Positions 27,385 through 38,116 of a DNA stretch of 64,000 nt are shown here, piece after piece; the first letter of the stretch is position 1, and each line of letters starts with the position of its first letter. Below the pieces are notes generated by a model. That model searched no databases, was not told where the DNA came from, and saw only the letters and a list, made by a program, of their open reading frames with translations. The position numbers were made by a program, and so were the translations under genes. The stretch lies in assembly GCF_046630445.1 (NCBI RefSeq), contig NC_092339.1, forward strand, positions 51,707,501 to 51,771,500, read 5' to 3'. This stretch comes from Rutidosis leptorrhynchoides. Taxonomy: Eukaryota > Streptophyta > Magnoliopsida > Asterales > Asteraceae.

Positions 27385-27558
27385 ATGCTCCATCCAGTTC
27401 TGATTCTTGATATACTCCTAACTTTCATATCTGTCATTCTTCTCTTTCATCTGCCGCCAGAAGAATCTATTCACTTCTACTATTACCTTGGGGTTATAGT
27501 GTTTTTAATTCTCCCGTGTCTTTACGTTGCAATACGTATTGATATACACGGTTTGTAA
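27385..27558 (+). CDS. antisense small ORF, two membrane segments (copy in A)
   Basis: A 57-residue plus-strand ORF, opposite to element A, starts MLHPVLILDILLTF and ends IDIHGL. Two hydrophobic segments (about residues 4-22 and 34-51) are joined by a polar turn with HLPPEES, so the shape is a hairpin membrane microprotein. The homologous ORF in B (54002-54175) has the same length, start, stop and loop, with no indel. By eye there are eight synonymous codon differences and nine replacements, most of them hydrophobic for hydrophobic, and only one replacement in the first 33 codons. A TATA box lies upstream in both. Tat/Retand/Grande-type elements are known to carry antisense extra ORFs before the 3' LTR, and this position fits. 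The function is unknown. Confidence 0.55.
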   Translation: MLHPVLILDILLTFISVILLFHLPPEESIHFYYYLGVIVFLILPCLYVAIRIDIHGL

Positions 27559-30009
27559 TTTAGGTGTTGTTGCCGGGCTTTATATTTTCCCTTATATTTT
27601 GGAGTCCTTACTTCTGTCTTTCTATAATCATTGACATTCACAGTTAATGCTCTCTCCTATTTGCTTCTATTTATACTCTCATTTCTATTTCGAAGTTTCA
27701 TGCTTTTGTCTTCTCTTTGCAAGTAATGGTCCAGAATTCGTAGGTATGAAGTTTCGAATGAAAATGACTAATGTTCTAAGAGGGAAATTGTAATAGCACG
27801 ATCTTGATTTGTAATATTACCAGAATATCCGGAAAGATAGAACTATCAAGGAGATATGTTCTTAATATGTTTGGATTTTAGGTAGAATGTAAGAGTCGTG
27901 TAACATGGCACATGATGACGGTATGGTCTGTGAATCATCATGTTTCATTAGAAACTCAGCATGACTTACTGTAATATAATCACGTTGATCAAGTGTCATT
28001 ATATTATACTAACTCATGATTCAGTTCCCAACATTACTTCAAAAACATTCATATTTTATATTCGAATTTTTCAGAATTTAGAAACTAACACAGTTTCTAT
28101 TATGTTGTAACGCAGATATTGCGGAGAGATAGATGATTTCAGATAAGAATAGTTGTGAAAATATCTTCAAGAATATCGAAGATATTTATAATGAAAGATA
28201 TGATGATATCTTAGAATTTCTAATATCAAAGGATGATGAAGAAGATTTGTCTGTAAAGGTTTAGAATAAGGAGTAAGGTGTTTGCTAACAATTTTAGCAG
28301 ACACTGAATCATTTAGATCCTTTGAAGGTAGATTTCGTCCTTGTGATTTGTCCATAGCCTCCTTCATGGTTTCATCAACCATTTTTCAGTACCAAATTTT
28401 CTCATCTTCTGAGCTTTTTCAACACTCTACTCTTTATCATCAAACTTTTGACTGTTACGGTTGTCTACGGTTTTTGCTGCTTCATCAGCATTTTTCCAAT
28501 TTCAGAGAATTAATTCGCAGTTTGGGATGTTTTTCAGAAACTTCACATTCGAAGTATGTAAGTCTAGGAGATAGATGTTATGTGCATATATATAATTATT
28601 GAAGTGAAAACGCTGCGAAATTCGAGAATAATGATTCAAATTTTTTGGTATGGCAATTACTGTTACAAGATGAAGATGGGTACATGATTGGGTTTCAATG
28701 AATAAGTATAATGATTTTTCGGAAGTCAAGGATCAACAAAGTTGTTGGTAAATTTACTGCTAAAGTGGCGAGATATAAAAGGTTCCCCGGTAACAATGAT
28801 GAAGGGGTAATTGTTATAATGAACAATTAAAGATGATTTGCTGGAGCTGTGACAAAACTGTCTATTTTGAAAAGAGATTGAAAAGTTATTTTAGCTAATA
28901 AATGCCAAAGGGTTTCACACGGATACGTGTTAAACTATGATTTTGGTTTCGAGGGTTTTTCAGGTGTATGACTGTGGGTAACATGTGGTTGTATCATCAT
29001 CTCGATTGTTCATTATTTGAAGTGTTTTCAGGAATTTCGAGGGGTTTGAACACAGATTGTAATTGTTAATATACATACGATGTTCTAAGATTTTTGAGTG
29101 ATACAAATATTTTTCTGGGTTCTTTGAACAGAAATAATGTTCTAGCACAGTTTTGAAGTCAAAGTATAGCTTCGAAAGATGTAGAGATCTAAGAGTGATG
29201 TTACCTGTTAAATCTTGACTTGGATTTTGTTTTGTCATAATCAGAATATGTAATTGAATTTGTATTAAAATGTTTGTGTATCGCAGTGAAGGTTGTGAGT
29301 ATAGTTAATGATTTTTGAATCAAAATTGAAGAAAATGCGGTGTAGCATATTAATTGTGAACTTAAATATTCCTTGGGTATTACCTACCCGTTAAATTTTT
29401 TTTCACAATTAATATTTTGAACACGAATTTTTCATTACAGTCTTTATGAAAATATATGTATGTATATTTTCTTCATATGTAATACAGATTTAATGAGTTA
29501 ATATCATATTAAGCTCATTTGATTTTCGGCTTGAATTAGAAATGAATAATCTCTAGAACATTAGAGATTACATAATCTTCATGGAGTATTTCACTAATGT
29601 AAACAATACTTCAATATTTATTTTTATTGATATTCCTCGGTGAAGGATGTTGATGCTCGTGGAATTCTTGCGAACTTCGCAAGGTACGATTGATATTTCC
29701 TAGAAAGTTTTAGGTATATCGAAAGTGTAAAATCAAACATGTGATTGAATAATACACTTGATTTGTTATGGAATGGAATTCATTGAGTTGAAACACAGAT
29801 TATAGTTAATGATGGTTAGGTTGTTAACGAAGGATGTACATCATAGCATATCAGTAATATGAATTTAACCGAGTAGTATCTACCCTTTTTCAATTCATAC
29901 ATAATAGTTTAGTACCAAAAAGATTTATTTTGATCTCAAAATTCATATATATATAAAATATATAAAATTCCTTCAGAGGGAATGAGTTAATACTTCATAA
30001 CTCGTTGAT
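27559..30009 (-). other. element A internal region, no conserved coding domain
   Basis: No gag-pol domain appears in any frame. Open frames such as 28282-28602 (+) and 28960-29238 (-) have no recognisable motif. PPT-like text (complement of TACCTACCCGTTAAA) recurs at about 29379-29397, and a weaker form at 29870-29890. Confidence 0.5.
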
Positions 30010-30047
30010 ACAATATACGCGTTGTTGATTTGTGATGATGTTGGTGA

Positions 30048-30216
30048 TTATGGAATTGGCGGTGTTTGTAGTGCGTCAGGTTTTGCCGGTGTTGGTGATA
30101 CTGATGGTGATGCTGGTGGTACTACCGGTGGCGCTTGTATAATCAGTCTAGCTTGTATATTACGCACCATCTTTGTCAGGGTTTCTACTCTTCCTTCTAT
30201 CATCTCTATCCACTTA
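30048..30216 (-). pseudogene. duplicated helix plus proline-rich gag segment of A
   Basis: On the minus strand KWIEMIEGRVETLTKMVRNI is followed by a run rich in Pro, Ala and Ser, ending at a stop near 30048. It parallels the ELRARVVTLEHMVQRLQAP plus Pro-rich part of the frame at 30350-30847, so this segment was duplicated inside the element. Confidence 0.55.
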
Positions 30217-30349
30217 TCTGATTTATGGTTAAGGCTGAAATAGATAATCTCTAAGACTTTTAGAGATTACATAATCACCGCAGAATGTTTCTCTGATGAA
30301 GTTATGAATCAATACTTCATCGTTTGTTGTTGTTGGTACTCCTTGGTAT

Positions 30350-30970
30350 CTATGGTGCGTATGATGTTGATATCCGAGGTACAGATTGTGATGTTGAGGC
30401 GTGTGATGGGGATGTTATTGTTGGTGGTGGTAATGGTACTGTTGGTGTTGATGATGGTGGTACCATTGATACCGGTGATGCTGCTGGAGCTTGTGGTATT
30501 GAGGCTTGCGATGTGGATGTTACTGGCGGTACTGGTGTTGCTGATGGTGCTTGTAATCTTTGCACCATATGTTCCAAAGTCACTACTCGAGCGCGAAGCT
30601 CGTTGACTTCTTCTATTATACCGGGATGATCGGTGGTTCGGACGATCGGATAAATAACGTTTAGAATATGGGATAGTATATAATCGTGATGAGATACTCT
30701 GGAAATGAGAGAGAAAATGGTGTTCCGAACAGTTTCGCCGGTAAGTGCTTCAGGTTCTTCGCCAAGAGGGGAATGTGGTGGATGGAAGGGATCACCTTCT
30801 TCTTGTCTCCAATGATTAAGTAGGTTATGAACCCATCCCCAATTCATTCAAAATAGATGATGGCTAATTGGTTGATCCATTCCGGTTACGCTGCTTTCGA
30901 AGCTCAGGTGGAAATCCATATTGGAATAGCTGTCAGAATCTGAGGAATTCGAACTGGTTGAGGGATCCAT
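30350..30970 (-). pseudogene. element A gag-like N-terminal frame, truncated
   Basis: The frame begins at ATG 30968-30970 (MDPSTSSNSSDSDSYSNMDF), has TGA at 30848-30850, then continues from MNWGWVHNLLNHWRQEEGD to a stop at 30350. It has a helical part (HHDYILSHILNVIYPIV; VNELRARVVTLEHMV) and a long Pro/Ser/Thr/Ala-rich tail. It lies about 400 bp inside the primer site, where gag should start. No capsid homology region, knuckle or protease follows, so only the N-terminal gag part remains. Identification as gag is by position. Confidence 0.5.
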
Positions 30971-31365
30971 CTCGTATAATCAGAGAAATGATTTTTGGTA
31001 TGAAATAGATTATAGGAGTTAGATTTGGTATTCTTTAATACATAATTTACATATGTATATATAATACCAAAATCTCATAAATTACGGAAGAATCTTTGAA
31101 AGATGTCAGTCAAAGTTCACAGTAATCGATATGTTTAGATAGGAATTCGTCTATACACTAATTATGCAATAAATGCAGGAAAACGCGTCTAGACTTAAGA
31201 ATGATAAGCAGGTAATTTCCTAAGGATGATAAGTATATGATTTCCGACTAGAAATGATAAGCAAAACTTTTGACATGCAGACACGGTCGAAGTCCAGACT
31301 CACTAGTGCATCTTAACAACTATCAGTTAGACACACTAATGCAAGACCTGGTTCGCTAAGACCAC

Positions 31366-31377
31366 CGCTCTGATACC
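31366..31377 (-). other. element A tRNA-Met primer-binding site
   Basis: The minus strand reads TGGTATCAGAGC immediately inside the right LTR (which begins at 31381), followed by GGTGGTCTTAGCGAACCAG, closely resembling the same region of E. Confidence 0.9.
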
Positions 31378-31380
31378 ACG

Positions 31381-33055
31381 TGAGATGACCCGTCCCAATC
31401 CATAAGGACGAATACAATAACATATGATTACATTGCGAGGTATTTGACCTCTATATGATACTTTTTACAAACATTGCATTCGTTTTTAAAAAAACAACTT
31501 TCTTTACATCGAAACTTGACAGACATGCATACCATTTCATAATATCCAAAATATAAATGACCTAATCTGTAATTTACTTAATAATAATCTTGTTGAACTC
31601 AACGACTCGAATGCAACATCTTTTGAAATATGTCATGAATGACTCCAAGTAATATCTTTAAAATGAGCAAATGCACGGCGGAAGATTTCTTTCAAACCTG
31701 AGAATAAACATGCTTACAAGTGTCAACCAAAAGGTTGGTGAGTTCATCAGTTTATCATAATCGATCATTTCCATAATTTAATAGACCACAAGATTTTCAT
31801 TTTCATTTCTCATAAATATACATCTCTTCCATAGAGATAAAAATCATTCATATGGTGAACACCTGATAACTGACATTAACAAAATGCATCTAGCATATCC
31901 CCAAACATATAAACATCGAAGTACTAAAGCAGTTCAAATTCTCTGACTGGGGCTTGTCAAGGCCCATAGGTCTATATTTAGGATTCACGTCAATTAGTGG
32001 ACTGGTTCACTAATTCTTAGGTTACCAAGCTAAAAAGGGTGATACGCGGTATAATAATCCAACCATAGAATGTAGTTTCAAGTACTTGTGTCTATTTCGT
32101 CAAACATTTATAAAATCGCATGTATTCTCAGTCCCAAAAATATATATTGCAAAAGCATTTAAAAAGGGAGCAAATGAAACTCACCATACTGTATTTCGTA
32201 GTAAAAATACATATGACGTCATTGAACAAGTGTAGGGTTGGCCTCGGATTCACGAACCTAAATTAATTATATATATTTATATGATAGTGAAAATCTGTCT
32301 AACAAGTTAGGTCAAGTTGTAGTGTATCACAATCCGAATGCTCGAGATTCGTCATGCAAAAGTTAACAAAAGTCAACTTGACCCAAAATGACTTCCAAAA
32401 TCTATACATGTTAAATATAGTCGTTTTATATATTTATTTATCATATTTTATTAGCGTAAATAATACAAACCGTTTATTAATAAATAAAAGTTTATATTAA
32501 AATTTATATATCATAAAAATATACTTTTATATATCTAACGTAATAAAATTTATATAGTTTACTCAATACCATAAACATATAGTGGCATGTATTATTAATG
32601 TAACTATATTACGTGTGGTAAAAAATATCTTTGTATCACAATTTTATTTGATAAAATAATGTTTATAATAATAAGTAAAAGTTTTATTATTTTGTAATAA
32701 TGATAATAATTATTATTCTTCTAATGATAATAATAACAATATTTATTTACTAATGATGATATTAATTATAATAAAATGATAATTTTAATAATGATAAATT
32801 TAATCATAACGATATTTTTTAATAATAATTATATTTTATATAATAATAATTCTATTTTAAAATGATAATAACTTTTAATAATAATACTAAATTGATAATA
32901 ATAATGATATTTTATAATAACAACGATATTTCTATACAAAATGATAATTTTAATAAAAATGATAGTTTTAATATTAATGATGCTTTTAATAATAATATTG
33001 ACGATAAAAAAAATAAATTGATATTTTTGATAAAAATATTAATTATTTTAATAAT

Positions 33056-33132
<77 letters not shown>

Positions 33133-33442
33133 TTATTAAATAATAATAATAATAACGATAACGATAATGATAACAATAACGATAATGATAACGATAACGA
33201 TAACGATAACGATAATCATTTTAACAATAATACTTTAAAATTATAGATAATTCAATTGACGATATCTTTTAATCCGTTCATCAAAACCATACGATATCTA
33301 AATGAAAAGTTTATAGTTTTTCGCCCGCTTTCCAACGACATGCATATCATATACCTTATCTCAATCGCATATGTATCAAATTCATAATTTATCATAAACT
33401 ATATAACGACAAAATAAAATATACAAGCATGCATAATCATAA
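31381..33442 (-). repeat. element A 5' LTR (right), first 2.06 kb only
   Basis: Collinear with 22954-25017. It breaks off inside the text GCATAATCATAA, which in the left LTR continues AGTACTCGAG, so the missing rest should resume beyond B. Confidence 0.92.
33056..33216. repeat. (TAA)n and (GATAAC)n microsatellites in the A right LTR
   Basis: About 25 TAA units and roughly nine GATAAC-type hexamers, the length-variant partner of 24640-24790. Confidence 0.9.
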
Positions 33443-34720
33443 TGTGACGATCGCTCCAAATCCATATGGACGAACACGTCATTCATCGATTTCATTGCGA
33501 GGTATTTGACCTCTATATGATACGTTTTGTAAACATTGCATTCTTTTGAAAAGATATACCATAAATGAATATTTAAATTCAAGGTTTTCAACATCTGATG
33601 ATTTCTATATATAGACAATCACCGTAAATAATAGTTTACAATAATACTTCCATTGACAATGTAGTCAAAATAAGATACATGGTGATGATTTGGTGAATGC
33701 AACGTTTCCTTCAAAAATATGTCATGTAAGACTCCATGCACATAGCTTGTCTAACATATAAGCAAACAGCGAACGACTTCTAGGAAACCTGAGAATAAAC
33801 ATGCTAACAAGTGTCAACACAAAGGTTGGTGAGTTCATAGTTTTATTGTTTCGTATAATCTGTATGTAAAGGTGGATCACAAGATTTCAGTTGTTTCATC
33901 CAGAAACGTTTATCAATAGATTCTACATAACAGAGCACACTGGTAACTAAACTTAACCTTATAATGATAATTACCCCATTCATTTTAATACACGCAAACC
34001 AACGTGTCGTAAACTCAAATAACACATGTCCGTTAAAAGGCTAGCGCTCTAGCTCAGGCGGGGATGTCAAGCACTATGGATCCATATACTATTATTCGCG
34101 CCCACCAGTCCACATCCTATGTACTGGCAGTTACTAGTTACCAAAGCTAAGGGCTTTTCGATTTAAACTCAGTGTAGAATTAAGTATGTACTTGTATCCA
34201 TTGCATTTAAAATAAATTGCATGTATTCTCAGCCCAAAAATATATTGCAAAAGCAATTAAAAAGGGAGCAATGAAACTCACCTTAGTAGCATATAAAGTC
34301 GTTCACCAAAATGTGATCGAAACTCGGAATATCAAATAATCGTAGTTCTCAACCTAGAGAACATATGTTGGTCAATAAATGTCTAACCAGCTAGGTCAGG
34401 TCACAGTGTATCACAATCCTAATTTTCGAGATCGACATACAAAAGTTATCTAAAGTCGTTTCAAAAAGTCAATTTTGACAAAAGTTCAACAAAACGAGAC
34501 GTACCCTATATAAGGATTCATTTACTCGGTTGGTAATATTCAAAAATCCAATTTATCAATCTCGTAAACAAGTTGTTTAAATCTTAATTGCAGATTCAAA
34601 AGCAATTTCAATTAACGTCAATCATAATTCAGTTGATCATATCTTTTAATCCGTTCATCGAAATTATTCGATATCTAAATGAAAAGTCATTGATTTTTCG
34701 CCAGCTTTCCAAAAACATGT
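33443..34720 (-). repeat. element B 3' LTR, first part
   Basis: Starts TGTGACGATCGCTCCAAATCC. It shares many blocks with the A LTR (GCGAGGTATTTGACCTCTATATGATAC, tract removed from quotation beyond this) but lacks A's TAA/GATAAC block. It stops at CATGT, the duplicated target of C. Confidence 0.88.
34716..34720. other. target-site duplication of C, left (CATGT)
   Basis: Identical to 51875-51879. The joined flanks restore B LTR text that aligns with A. Confidence 0.95.
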
Positions 34721-35184
34721 TGATAATGCTAAAAACGAACATATATTTCATAGCATTATTCCTCAAGAAAGACAAGCTTTTAGTTGCAATTGTTCTATTT
34801 ACAAGTGATATTCGTTTAAATAATAAAAGGTAAAGACAAAAGACAGATTCGACGAATTGAAGACGCAAACGACCAAAAAGCTCAAAAGTACAAAATACAA
34901 TCAAAGAGGTTCCAATTATTGATAAGAAACGTCTCGAAATTACAAGAGTACAAGATTCAAAACGCAAAGTACAAGATATTAAATTATACGCAAGGACGTT
35001 CGAAAATCCGGAACCGGGACATGAGTCAACTCTCAACGCTCGACGCAACGGACTAAAAATTACAAGTCAACTATGCACAAAAATATAATATAATATTTAA
35101 ATAATTCTTATAATTATTTAATATATTATATTATTTATAAAACCGTCGGCAGAAGAAAACAACCAAAAATGAGCCTCCCCAGCT

Positions 35185-35233
35185 GGCCATGCGATCGCAT
35201 GGCCTGGAAGGCATAAATCCATGCGATCGCATG
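35185..35233 (+). promoter_or_regulatory. palindrome pair, element C 5' LTR
   Basis: GGCCATGCGATCGCATGGCC (35185-35204) and CATGCGATCGCATG (35220-35233), centres 32 bp apart, ending 24 bp before the TATA box. Confidence 0.85.
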
Positions 35234-35257
35234 AGCCCCAGTTCCAGCCCACATGCC

Positions 35258-35266
35258 TATAAAAAT
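35258..35266 (+). promoter_or_regulatory. TATA box of the C 5' LTR
   Basis: CTATAAAAA, followed by an A/C-rich then pyrimidine-rich leader, as in plant LTR promoters. Confidence 0.7.
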
Positions 35267-36717
35267 CGAGCTTTGGTGCACCACAAATCAATCTATCTTT
35301 CTCTTCTCTCCATATATACGTAAAATATATATTTATAATTTATATTTTAATTTTAATTTTAATTATAATTCTAATAATAAGGGTATGTTAGCGAATATTG
35401 TAAGGGTGTAAGTCAAAATTCTGTTCGTGTAACGCTACGCTATTTTTAATCATTGTAAGTTATGTTCAACCTTTTTAATTTAATGTCTTGTAGCTAAGTT
35501 ATTATTATGCTTATTTAATCCGAAGTAATCATGATGTTGGGCTAATTACTAAAATTGGGTAATTGGGCTTTGTACCATAATTGGGGTTTGGACAAAAGAA
35601 CGACACTTGTGGAAATTAGACTATGAGCTATTAATGGGCTTTATATTTGTTTAACTAAATGATAGTTTGTTAATGTTAATATAAAGATTTACAATTGGGC
35701 GTCCCTATAAATTACCATATACACTCAATCGGACACGATGGGCGGGGTATTTATATGTACGAATAATCGTTCATTTAACCGGACACGGGAATGGATTAAT
35801 AGCCACTAGAATAATTAAAACAGGGGTGAAATTATGTACAAGGACACTTGGTATAATTGATAACAAAATATTAAAACCTTGGGTTACACTCAGTCGACAT
35901 CCTGGTGTAATTATTAAACAAAGTATTAAAATCTTTTTACAGTTTAAGTCCCCAATTAGTTGGAATATTTAACTTCGGGTATAAGGATAATTTGACGAGG
36001 ACACTCGCACTTTATATTTATGACTGATGGACTGTTATGGACAAAAACCAGACGGACATATTAAATAATCCAGGACAAAGGACAATTAACCCATGGGCAT
36101 AAAACTAAAATCAACACGTCAAACATCATGATTACGGAAGTTTAAATAAGCATAATTCTTTTATTTCATATTTAATTTCCTTTATTTTATATTTAATTGC
36201 ACTTCTAATTATCGCATTTTTATTGTTATTGTATTTAATTGCACTTTTAATTATCGTACTTTTTAATTATCGCAAGTTTATTTTATCGCACTTTAATTAT
36301 TCGCAATTTCATTATCGTTATTTACTTTATGTTTTAATTTAAGTCTTTTATTTATTTTTAATATTTTACATTTGGTTTTAACTGCGACTAAAGTTTTAAA
36401 ATCGACAAACCGGTCATTAAACGGTAAAAACCCCCCTTTATAATAATAATATTACTTATATTTGTATTTTTATAAAAGTAAACTAATATAGCGTTAAGCT
36501 TTGTTTAAAAAGATTCCATGTGGAACGAACCGGACTTACTAAAAACCACACTACTGTATGATTAGGTACACTGCCTATAAGTGTTGTAGCAAGGTTTAAG
36601 TATATCCATTCTATAAATAAATAAATATCTTGTGTAAAATTGTATCGTATTTAATAGTATTTTCTGTAAAAATATAAGCTATTTTATATACTACACTGCT
36701 AAAACATCAAGTATTTT

Positions 36718-36735
36718 TGGCGCCGCTGCCGGGGA
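36718..36735 (+). other. element C primer-binding site (tRNA-Asp type)
   Basis: TGGCGCCGCTGCCGGGGA starts 8 bp after the LTR. It is the complement of a plant tRNA-Asp 3' end with one difference, as used by Athila-type elements. Confidence 0.85.
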
Positions 36736-37059
36736 GACTCTTAAACCCCGGAAGCGCAACGCTAATATAAAAAAAAAGATTTTTAGTTTACTTTTATTAA
36801 AATTCATTTTTATAAAAAAAATACGTTTTAAATATTCGAAAAAAAAGAAAAACAAAAATATAAATATTTTTTTCTTAGAGTTTGGTAAATATTTAAGTTT
36901 TATAAAGTTTCTTTATTTCTATTTTTTTTTATTTTGTAAAAATATAAGTTTTATTTAATTAATAAATATATTTTATATTTTACAGCAAAAACAGAAAAAA
37001 AAAAAAATTAATTCGGCCCGAACACTGTAGCAGCCCAGCTCTTGGCCCGAAACCCTAGC

Positions 37060-37108
37060 CCATGCGATCGCATGGCTGGGCAACTGAGGACTCATGCGAT
37101 CGCATGAG
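37060..37108 (+). promoter_or_regulatory. palindrome pair in the C leader, before gag
   Basis: CCATGCGATCGCATGG (37060-37075) and CTCATGCGATCGCATGAG (37091-37108), centres 32 bp apart. It sits outside the LTR, about 1 kb before the gag start. Confidence 0.85.
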
Positions 37109-37970
37109 CCCATCTGACACGCCAAACTGCAACTGCATTAATTACGGATAATAATAATAATTATTATATTTAAACCCTAATTAGGGTTATATATAATATA
37201 TATTAATTTAGTTTTTATTATTAATTTTTATTTTTAGTTTAGTTAGTTTATTTAAATTGTAAAATTAATAGTTTTATAAAATAAATAATATAAAAATAAT
37301 ATTTTTATAAAAATTGTACTTTTTACAACTTTTTATATATTTTTATATTTTGTCCCTTTTTAATCGTTTTAGCGTAATATTTGTATTTTTCGCTCATACT
37401 TAGTTTTAATTCATAGTTTTTGCCATAATTATTTTTACTTCTAGATTTTTAGGCTTTGCCGTAGAATTCCTTAAGTGCTTTTTCTGTAGACTAAGATTTA
37501 GGTACTTTAGAATTTTGCGACGCCTTTTTAAGTTTTAGTTTCTTTTTAAGTTAATTCCATTTGGGATTTAGTTTTTCCTGTAAGCTTTAATATTTTTAGA
37601 CACCTTTTAATATGTATCAATTATCATTCCAATTAGTAATTTCAATTTGCGATTATAATTTTAAGTTAGTTGTAGTAATAAGGTTAGGTTAGTCAAAGTA
37701 CTTTTAAGTTTTATAAGTTTCTTTAATTTTTCCGTCACCTTTTATTTTTCAACCATTTTTCTTTTCCGATCTTTTCCGACGAACTCTTTTTCTTTCTTAT
37801 TTCTCGCTATTCTAGTTTTTAGGACATAGATTTTTATTCTACTTCTTATCTAATTTTCTTAAAATTACGAAAATTTATTTTAAGTGGTTAAATTGATAGA
37901 CATCAAAATTTTCTGGTTCGTAGTAATAGTTGGATTTGTACGTGGACCGGGTTATTGGAGCCAAACAGTC

Positions 37971-37985
37971 CTCAATTATATTGAG
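37971..37985 (+). other. conserved stem-loop in the C leader
   Basis: CTCAATTATATTGAG forms a 6-bp stem with a 3-nt loop. The identical hairpin is in D at 57041-57055 within the conserved pre-gag block. Confidence 0.5.
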
Positions 37986-38116
37986 ACCAAACGAATCCTG
38001 CCCCTCTGCTGCATCTTTTGGCTATTCGAAACGTGGGCAAAATCAGAAAAGTCTATTGATTGGATAACTTATTATAATTTTTCTTTCCTTTTTAAAACTA
38101 ATAGGATATTCAGTGA

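Larger units (their letters stand above)
22954..33442 (-). mobile_element. Ty3/gypsy-type element A, non-autonomous, right LTR interrupted by B
   Basis: Left LTR 22954-26941, internal region 26942-31380, right LTR from 31381 until B interrupts it at 33443. The primer site at the right and polypurine tract at the left set the minus orientation. The internal region has only a gag-like N-terminal frame and an antisense small ORF; protease, RT, RNase H and integrase are absent over 4.4 kb, so this is a large non-autonomous (LARD-like) derivative. The left flank 22949-22953 is ATGTA; the matching duplicate would be past the window end. Confidence 0.85.
34721..36709 (+). repeat. element C 5' LTR, 1,989 bp
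   Basis: TGATAATGCT...AAAACATCA. Same length as the 3' LTR. The promoter segment (palindrome pair and TATA) is at about 35185-35266. Confidence 0.95.
36736..38116 (+). other. element C leader with palindrome pair and conserved pre-gag block
   Basis: No real coding region. It contains the second palindrome pair (37060-37108) and, from about 37795, a block nearly identical to the D leader (56862-57186), ending at the gag ATG. A small open frame 37884-38165 overlaps gag in another frame and is probably incidental. Confidence 0.7.

Noticed and set aside
30022-30629. Three Gly/Val-rich plus-strand frames in element A
   Set aside because: They are antisense shadows of the Pro/Ala/Thr-rich gag-like segments on the minus strand.
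32862-33143. Asn/Ile-rich open frame on the plus strand, and similar frames at 52134-52551
   Set aside because: Products of TAA/GATAAC simple repeats inside gypsy LTRs.
34629-35048. 139-residue minus-strand frame, repeated as 114 residues at 49869-50213
   Set aside because: Present twice only because it lies in the two LTR copies of C; it is antisense to the LTR with no recognisable domain.
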